This document shows, in pieces, positions 34,862 to 43,335 of a stretch of DNA of 64,000 nt. Origin of the DNA: BOG-908 sp965198855 (GTDB taxonomy: Bacteria; Pseudomonadota; Alphaproteobacteria; Acetobacterales; Acetobacteraceae); contig CBDAPZ010000002.1 of assembly GCA_965198855.1 (NCBI GenBank), positions 1,860,001-1,924,000 of the forward strand. The letters run 5' to 3'. A program made the position numbers and the translations under genes. Below the pieces are notes generated by a model. It saw nothing but the letters and a program-made list of their open reading frames with translations, did not search any database and was not told where the DNA came from. How positions within the stretch are numbered: position 1 is the first letter of the stretch; every line of letters begins with the position of its first letter.

Positions 34862-35964
34862 GGTGTGCCTACGCGCGTGCGGAGAATGTGAGCTGCCGCT
34901 TCCGTCAATACATCGTCCGGGGCCGGCTGGCGCAAATAGGTGCCGAGATCGCGCCTGATACGCTCGATCGGATCCGGATGCAGGAACGCGGCAAGTCCTA
35001 GCGAACGCTCGATCAGAGTCATTGCCTCAAGGCTGGCCGTCTCGATTGCAATCCGCGCCAAATTCACCGTCGCGACGCATTCCGCATTATCTTTCTCATC
35101 GTATGATTTTCGTGCGGCTTCTGCCGATCGGCCTAGCCACAATACAGCGGATTCCCGTGCAATCCACACGCGCCCCATACGAGCCAGTTGATGTGGATCA
35201 CGTGCGCGTCCGCGCGCGGTGAGTTGACGCATGGCGAGATCGACAAGCGCTTCCAGGCCGCCGCAGGCCACGGCAGAACCGCGCCAAGCGCCAACAGAAA
35301 ATGCAGGCTCGCGCAGATAATCGCCGGGGGCGCCGATCCAGTCCCGCGGCTCGATCGCGCAGCCCTCAAAGGAGACCCGGCCGGTCAACGCCGCGCGCAT
35401 CCCCTGCATCCTGCCTTCGAGCTTCTGTGCAGACGCCATCTCCGTGGACACATATGCCAGGCGGGTCTTCCCATCAGGCGTGGTGGCCGTGACCACTGCA
35501 CGCCCCACAAATCCAGCCCCGGAGCAGAAGGCTTTGCCACCATGCAGCATTCCGTCCGGTGTGGCACTCAGCCGGTTTTCCCGAGGATCGGTCACCCAAA
35601 GGCCAAACAGGTGCCCCTGCGAGGCATCATGCGCCGCCCGCGTAAGAAGTGCCTTGCTGCCATAGCTTGACAACAATTCAATGGCATTCACATGGGCCTC
35701 GAAAAGCCGGCCGATCGCCAGATTGCCTTGGCCCAATAAGCGAAGCAGCAACGCCAACGCAGGCACACCAGCCGGCTCACTTCCCATCCCGAACCCGCCC
35801 ACGCGACCCGGAAACGGCGCCAGAAGTACATTCTCACGGGCGAGGCAGCTAAAATCCTCCGACGGAAAAGAACATTCCTCGTCAAGCGCTACAGCATGCG
35901 TTTGCATCGCAGGGATCATTGCAGCGACAACGGAACACAGGGCCCGTCGAGCATGTTCGGTCAT
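34858..35964 (-). CDS. Acyl-CoA dehydrogenase-like flavoprotein
   Basis: 368 residues from the ATG at 35964 that overlaps the GT2 stop (ATGA); the open frame extends further upstream but into the GT2 gene. 'L-F-G-L-W-V-T-D-P' and 'G-G-K-A-F-C-S-G-A' resemble the middle FAD-binding domain of acyl-CoA dehydrogenases, and the C-terminal helical half matches their four-helix bundle. The N-terminal domain is short, and I could not identify the catalytic Glu. It may desaturate an acyl or aminoacyl group, or be a DszC/HpaB-like monooxygenase relative. Confidence 0.7.
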   Translation of the reverse strand: MTEHARRALCSVVAAMIPAMQTHAVALDEECSFPSEDFSCLARENVLLAPFPGRVGGFGMGSEPAGVPALALLLRLLGQGNLAIGRLFEAHVNAIELLSSYGSKALLTRAAHDASQGHLFGLWVTDPRENRLSATPDGMLHGGKAFCSGAGFVGRAVVTATTPDGKTRLAYVSTEMASAQKLEGRMQGMRAALTGRVSFEGCAIEPRDWIGAPGDYLREPAFSVGAWRGSAVACGGLEALVDLAMRQLTARGRARDPHQLARMGRVWIARESAVLWLGRSAEAARKSYDEKDNAECVATVNLARIAIETASLEAMTLIERSLGLAAFLHPDPIERIRRDLGTYLRQPAPDDVLTEAAAHILRTRVGTP

Positions 35965-37073
35965 GCAGTGGCTTCCAGATCGCCCTGCGGCGCAGCCGCC
36001 TCCATCTCCGCGCGCAAACGGCTGCAAAGTTCGTCGGCACGCATCATCTGCTCAGGCAGATCGACCACGGCGATGCGTCGGCGCAGCAACACCTCGCTGT
36101 TTTCTTCTATTGCCGTCCATGCCTTTCCAAGACTCCCAGCCTGCACCAGCGCAGTCACCCATTGTGCATCCAGCCCGACATCTTCGGCAAATTCGGTGAC
36201 CAGGCTGTGATCCGCCAGGCACGCCCGCAAGCGCCGGCGCAGATCAGCACGACGGGCGCATGCATCGGCCGGCTCCAAACGGTCGTCGAGGTAAGCGTCC
36301 GGAGACACCATGCGGCGGCGGATGGTATCGGCCATTCCCCCGGCTGCACGGCCATGCATGCGGCCCGAGACAGTGACGTGGCAGGATGGGGCATGCCGTA
36401 TACGTGCATCGACATGCCGTAACGCAGTGAAGAATGCGCGGTCTTCACCAACGGGAACAGCCGGCATGCCGCCGGCCAGGGCATAGATTTGTGTGGTAAC
36501 TGCGATGCTGGCGCCGGAATGCTGTGTGTGGCGCGGCAACGGGTCTGCAGGGTCAGGGTCCAACCGCGCATGAAGCTCGTCACAAAGCGCATCGTAGGCG
36601 CACTCGCGCGCATCGTCCTCATGAAGCTTCATCGGGATCTCAGCCCAATCCTGCGCATCGAGGTCCACCCAGCCGGCTACGGCATCGGCGCCGGCACGCA
36701 GGGCCTTAAGATTTTCTGCGATCCAGTCGGCATCTGCGACCGCATCCGCATCAGTGGTCAATAACACGCCGTTCGGGCCAGCCAGCTTTGCCGCAAGTTC
36801 CATGGCAAGGCGCCGCGCGTGGCCGGCATTTGCTTGGTGAGGCGGCAGATTTGGCTCGAGGATATGCAATTGAGTGCCCTGGCGTAGAACCACGGACCGA
36901 GCGATCTCGGCTGTACCGTCTACAGTGTTGTTGATGCACAAGACGATATGGTCGATTTGTGCACCAACTTGCCTGTCAAGCGCCATGAGGCACGCTTCGA
37001 TATGGCTTTCCTCATCGCGCGCAGGGATAGCGACGGCAACGAAACCACATGAAGGCGTGCGCGACCATGTCAT
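35961..37073 (-). CDS. Family 2 glycosyltransferase of the five-gene operon
   Basis: 370 residues from the ATG at 37073 overlapping the reductase stop (ATGA). GT2 features: 'V-A-I-P-A-R-D-E-E' at the start, T-T-D-A-D at 106-110 as metal-binding D-x-D, and 'G-E-D-R-A-F-F' as the catalytic E-D region. No membrane helix. The C-terminal ~120 residues are a helical extension without a known domain. It would make the glycoside that the deacetylase and methyltransferase then modify. Confidence 0.85.
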   Translation of the reverse strand: MTWSRTPSCGFVAVAIPARDEESHIEACLMALDRQVGAQIDHIVLCINNTVDGTAEIARSVVLRQGTQLHILEPNLPPHQANAGHARRLAMELAAKLAGPNGVLLTTDADAVADADWIAENLKALRAGADAVAGWVDLDAQDWAEIPMKLHEDDARECAYDALCDELHARLDPDPADPLPRHTQHSGASIAVTTQIYALAGGMPAVPVGEDRAFFTALRHVDARIRHAPSCHVTVSGRMHGRAAGGMADTIRRRMVSPDAYLDDRLEPADACARRADLRRRLRACLADHSLVTEFAEDVGLDAQWVTALVQAGSLGKAWTAIEENSEVLLRRRIAVVDLPEQMMRADELCSRLRAEMEAAAPQGDLEATA

Positions 37074-38644
37074 GCCTGGTTGCCTGCCGCATCCATGCAC
37101 GCGCGCAGTGCTTCAATGGAAATGGTCTTCTGTCTTTCGAACAGATTGAGGGCGGCTACCATTTGCTTGTCGCGCCCCAGCCCTGCGACCGCGATTACCT
37201 TTCCGTCCTGCAGGTAGGCCGCACGGAAATCCGGCTTATCGACATCTCCATCGATCACGATCTCGTCCCACTTCTCCGCATGGCCGACATAGTCGAGCCG
37301 CTTCGTAAAATAAGTTGTCCAGAAATAGGGAACAGCCTCGAATTTGGTGTCGATCCCGAGCATGTTCAATGCGGCCACACGCCCATGCTGCTGTGCCACG
37401 CGCCAATGCTCCACCCGCACACGCTCTCCATCGCCGCGCAGCGGGAAGGCCGCGATGTCACCGCCTGCATAGATCTCGTCTGCGACACGTAATCGGGAAT
37501 CAACATTCAATCCGCCATCTTCGCGACGGGAAATGTCAGGCAGAAAATTCGTCGATGGCTGTATCCCCATACCCACGACGACAAGATCCGCCTGCAAGGT
37601 CGTGCCGTCTCGCAATAGCACCCTCTCGACGTGGTGCTGCCCTTCTATGGCGGTTATCTCCTGGCCAAGGTGAAAGATGACGCCTTCTCCCTCCAGCATG
37701 CGCTGGAAAACCGCGCCGACTTTCGCGCCGAGTTGCCGCTCGAAAGGCGCGTGTTGCGGTGCCACGACAGTGATGCTCAAGCCGCGCTGGCGCAGGCTTG
37801 CAGCCGCTTCCATGGCGATAAAACCGGAACCGACGATGACCGCAGATTCTGCCTGCGCTGCAGCTTCTGCGATAGCCGCAGCATCGGCACCGGATCGCAA
37901 CACGAACACGCCTTTTAGCGACTCGCCCTCGACGTTTAATCGTTTCGGCCTGCCACCTGTCGCGATCATGGCCTTATCATAGGAAAGAAACTCACCGTTG
38001 ACCAAATCGATCCGCTGCGACAGCGGATCGATCTTGCTGACGGTGCCGACCATCCGCTTGATGCGATTGACGGCATAGAAATCTGCGTTCTGCAGGGGCG
38101 ATTTCTCACCCCCCTCTGTGCCGGCCAGCGTGTATTTGCTTAGGACCGTACGATCATAAGGCAACTCCGCCTCTTCGCCGATCAGAACAACCTTGCCGGC
38201 AAAGCCGCTTCTGCGCAGCGTCTGTGCAGCGACCACCCCCGCAGCACCAGCACCGACAATGACAAAGCAACGATCGTCTTTCCCTGCTGCGGCTAAGATA
38301 GGAGCAGCCTGCTGTATGGCGACAAGCACGCGGCCACGCTCCAAGCGTACCGGAAAATGCGCTACATCATCGACGGCTGGCGGTTCTACATGCTGGCCGG
38401 TCACCACGCTGAAACTAGCTTTGTGCCATGGGCAGGTGACAATCCCATGCTCCAGCATGCCCTCATCCAAAGGACCGCCAGCGTGAGGGCAGCTATTCTC
38501 GATGGCGTGGCAGATGCCGTTCACGCGCGCAAGAAGGAGCGTCCGATCACCAACCTCCACTTTTTGCATGCAGCCTTCGGCAATATCGTCGAAGGCCGCT
38601 ATGTCGTGCTCCACCTCTGCTATGTCTCCCATCGGCCGCGTCAT
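37070..38644 (-). CDS. FAD/NAD-dependent ferredoxin-reductase-like protein with N-terminal Rieske domain (AIFL-like)
   Basis: 524 residues from the ATG at 38644 (ATGs at 38722 and 38632 are alternatives). The Rieske [2Fe-2S] ligands are C52-P-H54 and C71-P-W-H74. Next come the FAD glycine motif G-A-G-A-A-G (131-136), 'E-L-P-Y-D-R-T-V-L-S-K', the NAD site 'V-I-V-G-S-G-F-I-A-M-E' and 'G-G-D-I-A'. The fold matches ferredoxin reductases of oxygenase systems and AIF-like proteins. It heads the operon and could feed electrons to the flavoprotein two genes downstream. Confidence 0.9.
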   Translation of the reverse strand: MTRPMGDIAEVEHDIAAFDDIAEGCMQKVEVGDRTLLLARVNGICHAIENSCPHAGGPLDEGMLEHGIVTCPWHKASFSVVTGQHVEPPAVDDVAHFPVRLERGRVLVAIQQAAPILAAAGKDDRCFVIVGAGAAGVVAAQTLRRSGFAGKVVLIGEEAELPYDRTVLSKYTLAGTEGGEKSPLQNADFYAVNRIKRMVGTVSKIDPLSQRIDLVNGEFLSYDKAMIATGGRPKRLNVEGESLKGVFVLRSGADAAAIAEAAAQAESAVIVGSGFIAMEAAASLRQRGLSITVVAPQHAPFERQLGAKVGAVFQRMLEGEGVIFHLGQEITAIEGQHHVERVLLRDGTTLQADLVVVGMGIQPSTNFLPDISRREDGGLNVDSRLRVADEIYAGGDIAAFPLRGDGERVRVEHWRVAQQHGRVAALNMLGIDTKFEAVPYFWTTYFTKRLDYVGHAEKWDEIVIDGDVDKPDFRAAYLQDGKVIAVAGLGRDKQMVAALNLFERQKTISIEALRACMDAAGNQA

Positions 38645-38810
38645 TATTTCAGCTAGAGGCTCAAGCCGCCAAGGCGCCCCAGGTTGCCGACACGCAGAAG
38701 CTTGATCTCCGATGATGCTCAATCGTTCGACACGATCACTCCATCGTGGTCATCAGAACCGCGCGCGCAAAAACCGGTTGGGACGGCGAACCTTGCTTAG
38801 GAGAAGATTG

Positions 38811-39635
38811 ATGCCGTTCGTCGCTGCGAAAGATGGAACCCGAATCCACTACAATGATTGGGGCAGCGGACCGCCGATCGTTCTGATCCATGGCTGGCCG
38901 CTCGATGCGGATATGTGGGAGTATCAGTCGGTTCATCTTGCCGAGCGGGGCTTCCGCGTCATCACCTATGACCGTCGCGGCTTCGGGCGTTCCGAGCAGC
39001 CATGGGTTGGCTATGACTACGATACTCTGGCGGATGACCTTGCCAGCATCCTGGATGCACTCGATCTCACCGGCGTAATGCTGGTCGGTTTCTCGATGGG
39101 CGGCGGCGAGGCTGTGCGTTATGTCAGCCGGCACGGTGCCGCACGCGTTGCGCGCATCGCCCTGGTATCAGCAGTCACGCCCTATCTTGTGAAGACCGAT
39201 ACCAACGAGGATGGTGTCGATCGCAACGTGTTCGATCAAATGGTCGACGGGTTGAAAGCCGACCGCCCCGGCTTCCTGGCCAGCTTCGGCAAGAAGTTCT
39301 TTGGCGCCGGGTTGCTGAATTTCGCCGTGAGCAGCGAGATACTGCAATGGACCCTGATGCTGGCGGTGCGCGGCTCGCCTCGCGCAACACTTGCTTGCGT
39401 GCGCGCCTTCTCTGAAACAGATTTCCGCGAAGACGTCCGCGCGATCCAGGTTCCGCTGCTGATCGTTCATGGCGATGCCGACGTGACCGTGCCGCCGGCC
39501 GCCTCCGCGGAACGCGTAGCGGCCCTGGTGCCGCATTCGGAGCTGAAAATCTACAGCGGGGCCGCGCATGGCCTGATGTATACTGAGCGAGACAGGCTGA
39601 ACGCCGATCTGGCAGCGTTCGCACACGGGGTCTAG
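38811..39635 (+). CDS. Alpha/beta hydrolase (non-heme chloroperoxidase / arylesterase type)
   Basis: 274 residues from the ATG at 38811 with AGGAG 7 bases upstream. The oxyanion motif is H-G-W-P (27-30), the nucleophile elbow G-F-S-M-G-G has Ser95, the acid lies in 'H-G-D-A-D-V-T-V-P', and the His in 'G-A-A-H-G-L-M'. The length and the 'Y-D-R-R-G-F-G-R-S' motif are typical of the cofactor-free haloperoxidase/perhydrolase group. Cytoplasmic. Single gene, ended by a perfect hairpin. Confidence 0.9.
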   Translation: MPFVAAKDGTRIHYNDWGSGPPIVLIHGWPLDADMWEYQSVHLAERGFRVITYDRRGFGRSEQPWVGYDYDTLADDLASILDALDLTGVMLVGFSMGGGEAVRYVSRHGAARVARIALVSAVTPYLVKTDTNEDGVDRNVFDQMVDGLKADRPGFLASFGKKFFGAGLLNFAVSSEILQWTLMLAVRGSPRATLACVRAFSETDFREDVRAIQVPLLIVHGDADVTVPPAASAERVAALVPHSELKIYSGAAHGLMYTERDRLNADLAAFAHGV

Positions 39636-39641
39636 TCCGAC

Positions 39642-39673
39642 GCACCCCCACCAGCCGCGGCTGGTGGGGGTGC
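39642..39673 (+). terminator. Perfect 16-bp-arm GC-rich palindrome after the hydrolase gene
   Basis: GCACCCCCACCAGCCG is followed immediately by its reverse complement, giving a very stable hairpin 6 bases after the stop. There is no T-run, so it may be a Rho-independent-like or mRNA-stabilising structure. Confidence 0.7.
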
Positions 39674-39727
39674 AAGGCTGGACAGCGTAGAGGGCAATCA
39701 CCATTTGGGGGCGAAAGGAGGTTCCTT

Positions 39728-40177
39728 ATGGTTGATTACCGCAAAGCGCCGGAGGCTGTGGCCAAACTGACACCGGAGCAGTATCGGGTGACCCAGCAAA
39801 GTGGCACCGAGCGCGCTGGCAGCGGCCCCCTGCTGAACAACAAGCAGCCCGGGATCTATGTCGATATCGTCTCTGGCGAGCCGCTTTTCGCCAGTTCGGA
39901 CAAGTTCGAGTCGGGCTGTGGCTGGCCAAGTTTCACCAAGCCCATCGAGCCTGCATACGTCGCAGAGCTGCGGGATGTATCGCATGGCATGGTGCGCACC
40001 GAGGTGCGCTCCACCTATGGCGACAGCCATCTGGGCCACGTGTTCGAAGATGGGCCGGAGGACAAAGGCGGCTTGCGCTACTGTATCAACTCCGCCTCGT
40101 TGCGCTTCGTGCATCGCGACGCGATGGAGTCGGAAGGCTACAGCGCCTATTTGAATCAGATCGAGGAATTGACATGA
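39728..40177 (+). CDS. msrB: Peptide-methionine (R)-S-oxide reductase
   Basis: 149 residues; AAAGGAGG precedes the ATG by 7 bases. 'E-S-G-C-G-W-P-S-F' (Cys64, likely resolving), 'G-D-S-H-L-G-H-V-F' and the catalytic Cys119 in 'R-Y-C-I-N-S' identify MsrB. The two C-x-x-C zinc motifs of many MsrBs are missing ('V-D-I-V-S-G-E-P'). No signal peptide, so it repairs cytosolic methionine-R-sulfoxide using thioredoxin. Coupled to msrA by an ATGA overlap. Confidence 0.95.
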   Translation: MVDYRKAPEAVAKLTPEQYRVTQQSGTERAGSGPLLNNKQPGIYVDIVSGEPLFASSDKFESGCGWPSFTKPIEPAYVAELRDVSHGMVRTEVRSTYGDSHLGHVFEDGPEDKGGLRYCINSASLRFVHRDAMESEGYSAYLNQIEELT

Positions 40178-40683
40178 GCCAAGAGCGCGCCGTTCTCGCC
40201 GGAGGTTGCTTCTGGGGGATGCAGGACCTCATCCGCAAGCAGCCGGGCATTTTATCTACACGCGTCGGGTATTCCGGCGGTGATGTGCCAAACGCGACCT
40301 ATCGCAACCATGGCACACATGCCGAGGCGATCGAGATCATCTTCGATCCCGCCAAAACCAGCTTTCGCAATGTGCTCGCGTTTTTCTTCCAGATCCACGA
40401 TCCGACCACTCTGAATCGGCAAGGCAACGATGTCGGGCTGAGCTACCGGTCCGCGATCTTCTATACCAGCCTTGAGCAGAAGGCGGTGGCAGAGGATACG
40501 ATTGCCGACGTGAACGCCTCGGGCCTTTGGCCTGGCAAGGTCGTGTCCGAGGTGGCGCCGGTCGGGGCGTTCTGGGAAGCCGAGCCGGAACATCAGGATT
40601 ATCTGCAGCGCTTGCCTAGCGGATATACTTGCCACTTTGTAAGGCCAGGATGGAAATTGCCGCATCGGCAGGCAGCGGAGTAA
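40174..40683 (+). CDS. msrA: Peptide-methionine (S)-S-oxide reductase
   Basis: 169 residues. The catalytic motif G-C-F-W-G has Cys12. 'G-Y-S-G-G', 'E-A-I-E-I-I-F-D-P' and 'H-D-P-T-T-L-N-R-Q-G-N-D' are the usual MsrA signatures. It is cytosolic and repairs the S-epimer of methionine sulfoxide, complementing MsrB. It starts within the msrB stop (ATGA) and is followed by repeat R5. Confidence 0.96.
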   Translation: MSQERAVLAGGCFWGMQDLIRKQPGILSTRVGYSGGDVPNATYRNHGTHAEAIEIIFDPAKTSFRNVLAFFFQIHDPTTLNRQGNDVGLSYRSAIFYTSLEQKAVAEDTIADVNASGLWPGKVVSEVAPVGAFWEAEPEHQDYLQRLPSGYTCHFVRPGWKLPHRQAAE

Positions 40684-40807
40684 GGCCTTCTTTTCTGAAG
40701 AAAAGAAGCAAAAGACTTTTGCGTCGCTGTCGCGGATCACTCCGGCAGCGCACGTCAGGACATGAAAGCCTCTTGGTTCTTTTCTTCAGAAAACAACTGC
40801 TTCCTTA
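40681..40807. repeat. Full-length terminator-like repeat, copy R5
   Basis: Between convergent msrA and gcd; the stops of both genes lie at its ends. Left palindrome at 40689-40708, GCAAAAGACTTTTGCG and the core TCGCTGTCGCGG, and an inverted right arm ending ACTGCTTCCTTA. The ends are almost the same as in R2 (TAAGG... and ...CTTCCTTA). Confidence 0.8.
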
Positions 40808-43159
40808 CTGCGATAGGGCATAAGCGATCACATAATCCCCAGCCTTCGTCCCGAACGACCCATGCCCACCCGCCGCAGTCACCACAAACTGCTTCCCCGC
40901 CGCCGAATAGGTCATCGGCGTCGACTGCCCGCCAGCCGGCAGCCTGTCTTCCCATAGCTGATGACCATCCAGCACGTCATACGCTCGGATATAATAATCC
41001 GCAGTGCCGGTGAAGAAGACAACGCCACCCGCCGTCGTCATCGGGCCGCCGAGCATCGGGACACCCATTTTGATCGGGATCGGTACTGGCGCGCTATCGC
41101 GGATGGTGCCGTTGCGATGCATCCATACGATCTTGTTCGTCGCCATGTCGATCGCCGCGAGATATCCCCAGGGTGGTTGCTTGCAGGGCAGGCCGATCGG
41201 CGAAAGGAAGGCGTGCAATTCCACGCCGAAGGGCGAACCGAACATCGGCTGCACGCCGGTCTCCGTTCCCTTCGGCAGCCCTTGCGCGGGCGAGGCCGGA
41301 TTGTCCTTGCCGCGTGGAATCAGGCGAGAGACGAAGGGCAGCGCCATCGGGTTGGCGACGATGATGCCGCGTGCCTGGTCCAGCGCGATCCCGCCCCATT
41401 CGAACATGCCGAGATTGCCTGGGAACACCAGCGTGCCCTGCAGCGAGGGCGGGGTGAATGTGCCTTCGTAGCGCAAACGATGGAACATGATCCGGCAGGC
41501 GAGCTGGTCGAAGATCGTCGCGCCCCACATGTCGGCACCGGTCAGCTTGGCTTCCGGCCTGAACGACAACGCGGAGAAAGGCTGAGTGGGAGAATTGCGA
41601 TCCCCCGGCGCAGGCTCGACCGGCACGCTGCGTTCGGGAGCGGGCACGATGGGTTGGCCGGTTTTGCGGTCGAGCACGAACAGCATGCCGGTTTTCGCCG
41701 GCTGATAGACGGCCGGGACGATGCCGTTGGCGGTGCGCACATCGGCCAGTGTCGGCTGTGATGGCAGGTCCATGTCCCACAGATCGTGATGGACCGTCTG
41801 GAAGGACCAGGCGCGATGGCCGGTATTGATGTCGAGTGCTACCAGCGCGCTGGAATAGCGTTCGGCGAGCGCAGTACGGGCGCCGCCCCAGATGTCGGGC
41901 GTCTGCACGCCCATCGGCAGATAGACGAGCCCGAGCTTGGCATCGTAGGAGGCCGTCATCCAGGAATTCGGCGAATTGTTGGTGTAATTATGCGTAGGCG
42001 AGGCGAGCGCATTCTCGTCCTCGGCGGCCGAGTCCCAGGCCCAGACCAGCTTGCCGGTATGGATGTCGAAGCCGCGGACGACGCCGGAGGGCTCGGCAGT
42101 CGAATAGTTGTCGATCACTGCGCCGGCGATGACGAGGATCTTGTCGCTGACGATCGGCGGAGATGTCGGCTCATAGAAGCCGGCAGTGGTGACACCCATG
42201 CCGGTTTGCAGATTGAGCGTGCCGTGATCGCCGAAAGCGTCGCAGGGCGTGCCGGTGGTGGCATCGAGCTGTATCATTCGGCCATCATTGACCGGCAGGA
42301 AGATGGCGCGGGCACAGGCGGTCGGAGCCGGCGTGCCATCGATGCCGCCATCGCCGGGCTTGGTCTCGTGGTAGGAGACGCCGCGGCAGGTGAGATGCTG
42401 GAAGGTGGGGTTGTCTGCCACATGCGGATCGTAGGACCAGCGCAATTTGCCGCTGACGGCATCGAGCGCGAAGAGGCGTTGGTGTTGCGAACAGAGATAG
42501 ACGGTGTCGGTCACCTTGATCGGGGTGACTTCGAAGGTGGTTTCCGTCGGGTCGTTCTTGCCCGGCAGGTCGCCGGTGCGAAACGTCCAAGCGACCTTGA
42601 GCTGGCCGACATTCTGCGGTGTGATCTGGGCGAGCGGAGAGTAGCGCTGGCCGAACTGGCTGCGGCCATAGGCACGCCAATCTTCATCCGGCTGCGACTC
42701 GTCCGCGGCGGAGGCGGCATTTGCCGCAGGAGTGATGCGGCCGCCGATATCGTGCTTGTCGGTCAGCAGGCACAGTACGAGCACGATGGCGGCAATTGCG
42801 ACGCCGCCCCAGAGCGGAAGGCTGGCGCGCCGGGCGCCGGGGCCTAGGCGTCGGAGCACCCATGGGGTCAGCAGCCACAGCGCCATTGGGAACAGCACGT
42901 CGCCGCGGGCGGCCATCGGCCACCAATCGAGGCCGGCATCGGCCACGGCCCAGGCGATCGTGCCGAGCAGGACGGCCGCGAACACCCATAAGGCTGCGGC
43001 ACTTCGTACAGCGAGGCAGGCGGCCGTCACCAGCACGCCGATCCCGGCGAGGATGTAGAAATATGAGCCGCCCAGCAGCGCGAGCCAGGCACCACCGCCA
43101 GTGAGCGCGAGCCCGACGAGGGCAAAAACGATAACGCTCACAATCGGCATCTTTGACAT
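40805..43159 (-). CDS. gcd: Membrane-bound PQQ-dependent glucose dehydrogenase
   Basis: 784 residues. Five N-terminal membrane helices (about 1-135) are followed by an eight-bladed beta-propeller PQQ domain. Typical pieces are 'W-R-A-Y-G-R-S-Q-F-G-Q-R-Y-S-P', 'H-H-D-L-W-D-M-D-L-P-S-Q-P', 'C-R-G-V-S-Y' and the C-terminal 'F-F-T-G-T-A-D-Y-Y-I-R-A-Y'. It oxidises glucose to gluconolactone in the periplasm and passes electrons to ubiquinone, a hallmark of acetic acid bacteria and relatives. Full family length. PQQ synthesis genes are not in this window. Confidence 0.95.
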   Translation of the reverse strand: MSKMPIVSVIVFALVGLALTGGGAWLALLGGSYFYILAGIGVLVTAACLAVRSAAALWVFAAVLLGTIAWAVADAGLDWWPMAARGDVLFPMALWLLTPWVLRRLGPGARRASLPLWGGVAIAAIVLVLCLLTDKHDIGGRITPAANAASAADESQPDEDWRAYGRSQFGQRYSPLAQITPQNVGQLKVAWTFRTGDLPGKNDPTETTFEVTPIKVTDTVYLCSQHQRLFALDAVSGKLRWSYDPHVADNPTFQHLTCRGVSYHETKPGDGGIDGTPAPTACARAIFLPVNDGRMIQLDATTGTPCDAFGDHGTLNLQTGMGVTTAGFYEPTSPPIVSDKILVIAGAVIDNYSTAEPSGVVRGFDIHTGKLVWAWDSAAEDENALASPTHNYTNNSPNSWMTASYDAKLGLVYLPMGVQTPDIWGGARTALAERYSSALVALDINTGHRAWSFQTVHHDLWDMDLPSQPTLADVRTANGIVPAVYQPAKTGMLFVLDRKTGQPIVPAPERSVPVEPAPGDRNSPTQPFSALSFRPEAKLTGADMWGATIFDQLACRIMFHRLRYEGTFTPPSLQGTLVFPGNLGMFEWGGIALDQARGIIVANPMALPFVSRLIPRGKDNPASPAQGLPKGTETGVQPMFGSPFGVELHAFLSPIGLPCKQPPWGYLAAIDMATNKIVWMHRNGTIRDSAPVPIPIKMGVPMLGGPMTTAGGVVFFTGTADYYIRAYDVLDGHQLWEDRLPAGGQSTPMTYSAAGKQFVVTAAGGHGSFGTKAGDYVIAYALSQ

Positions 43160-43204
43160 GGATGCTCAACGCCAGGCGCGGCCATTCGTTCGGTCGCCGG
43201 GGAA

Positions 43205-43238
43205 GGTTCGTGGGCTGCCTCCATGGCAGCAACGAACC
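43205..43238. promoter_or_regulatory. Long imperfect dyad between divergent gcd and DUF1800 genes
   Basis: GGTTCGTGGGCTGCC and GGCAGCAACGAACC form a nearly perfect 14-15-bp inverted repeat around TCCAT. It lies in the 176-bp divergent intergenic region, 46 bases upstream of gcd. It could be an operator or a leader hairpin. Confidence 0.5.
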
Positions 43239-43335
43239 GGCGAAATTCGATCGGCAGCATTAACGGAAAATACAGCCCGCCCGGCTATTTCAACTCCGGC
43301 TGCACCTTTGATCGTCGCAGCATGGATGGGCGCAG

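Noticed and set aside
38757..38785. EcfG-type promoter GAAC-N17-GTT upstream of the hydrolase
   Set aside because: First base of the -35 (GGAAC) is missing and such matches are frequent; kept only as a hint.
41786..42847. Long open frame (353 codons) antisense to gcd
   Set aside because: It mirrors the gcd coding frame in GC-rich DNA; composition is Gly/Asp/Arg-rich and resembles no family.
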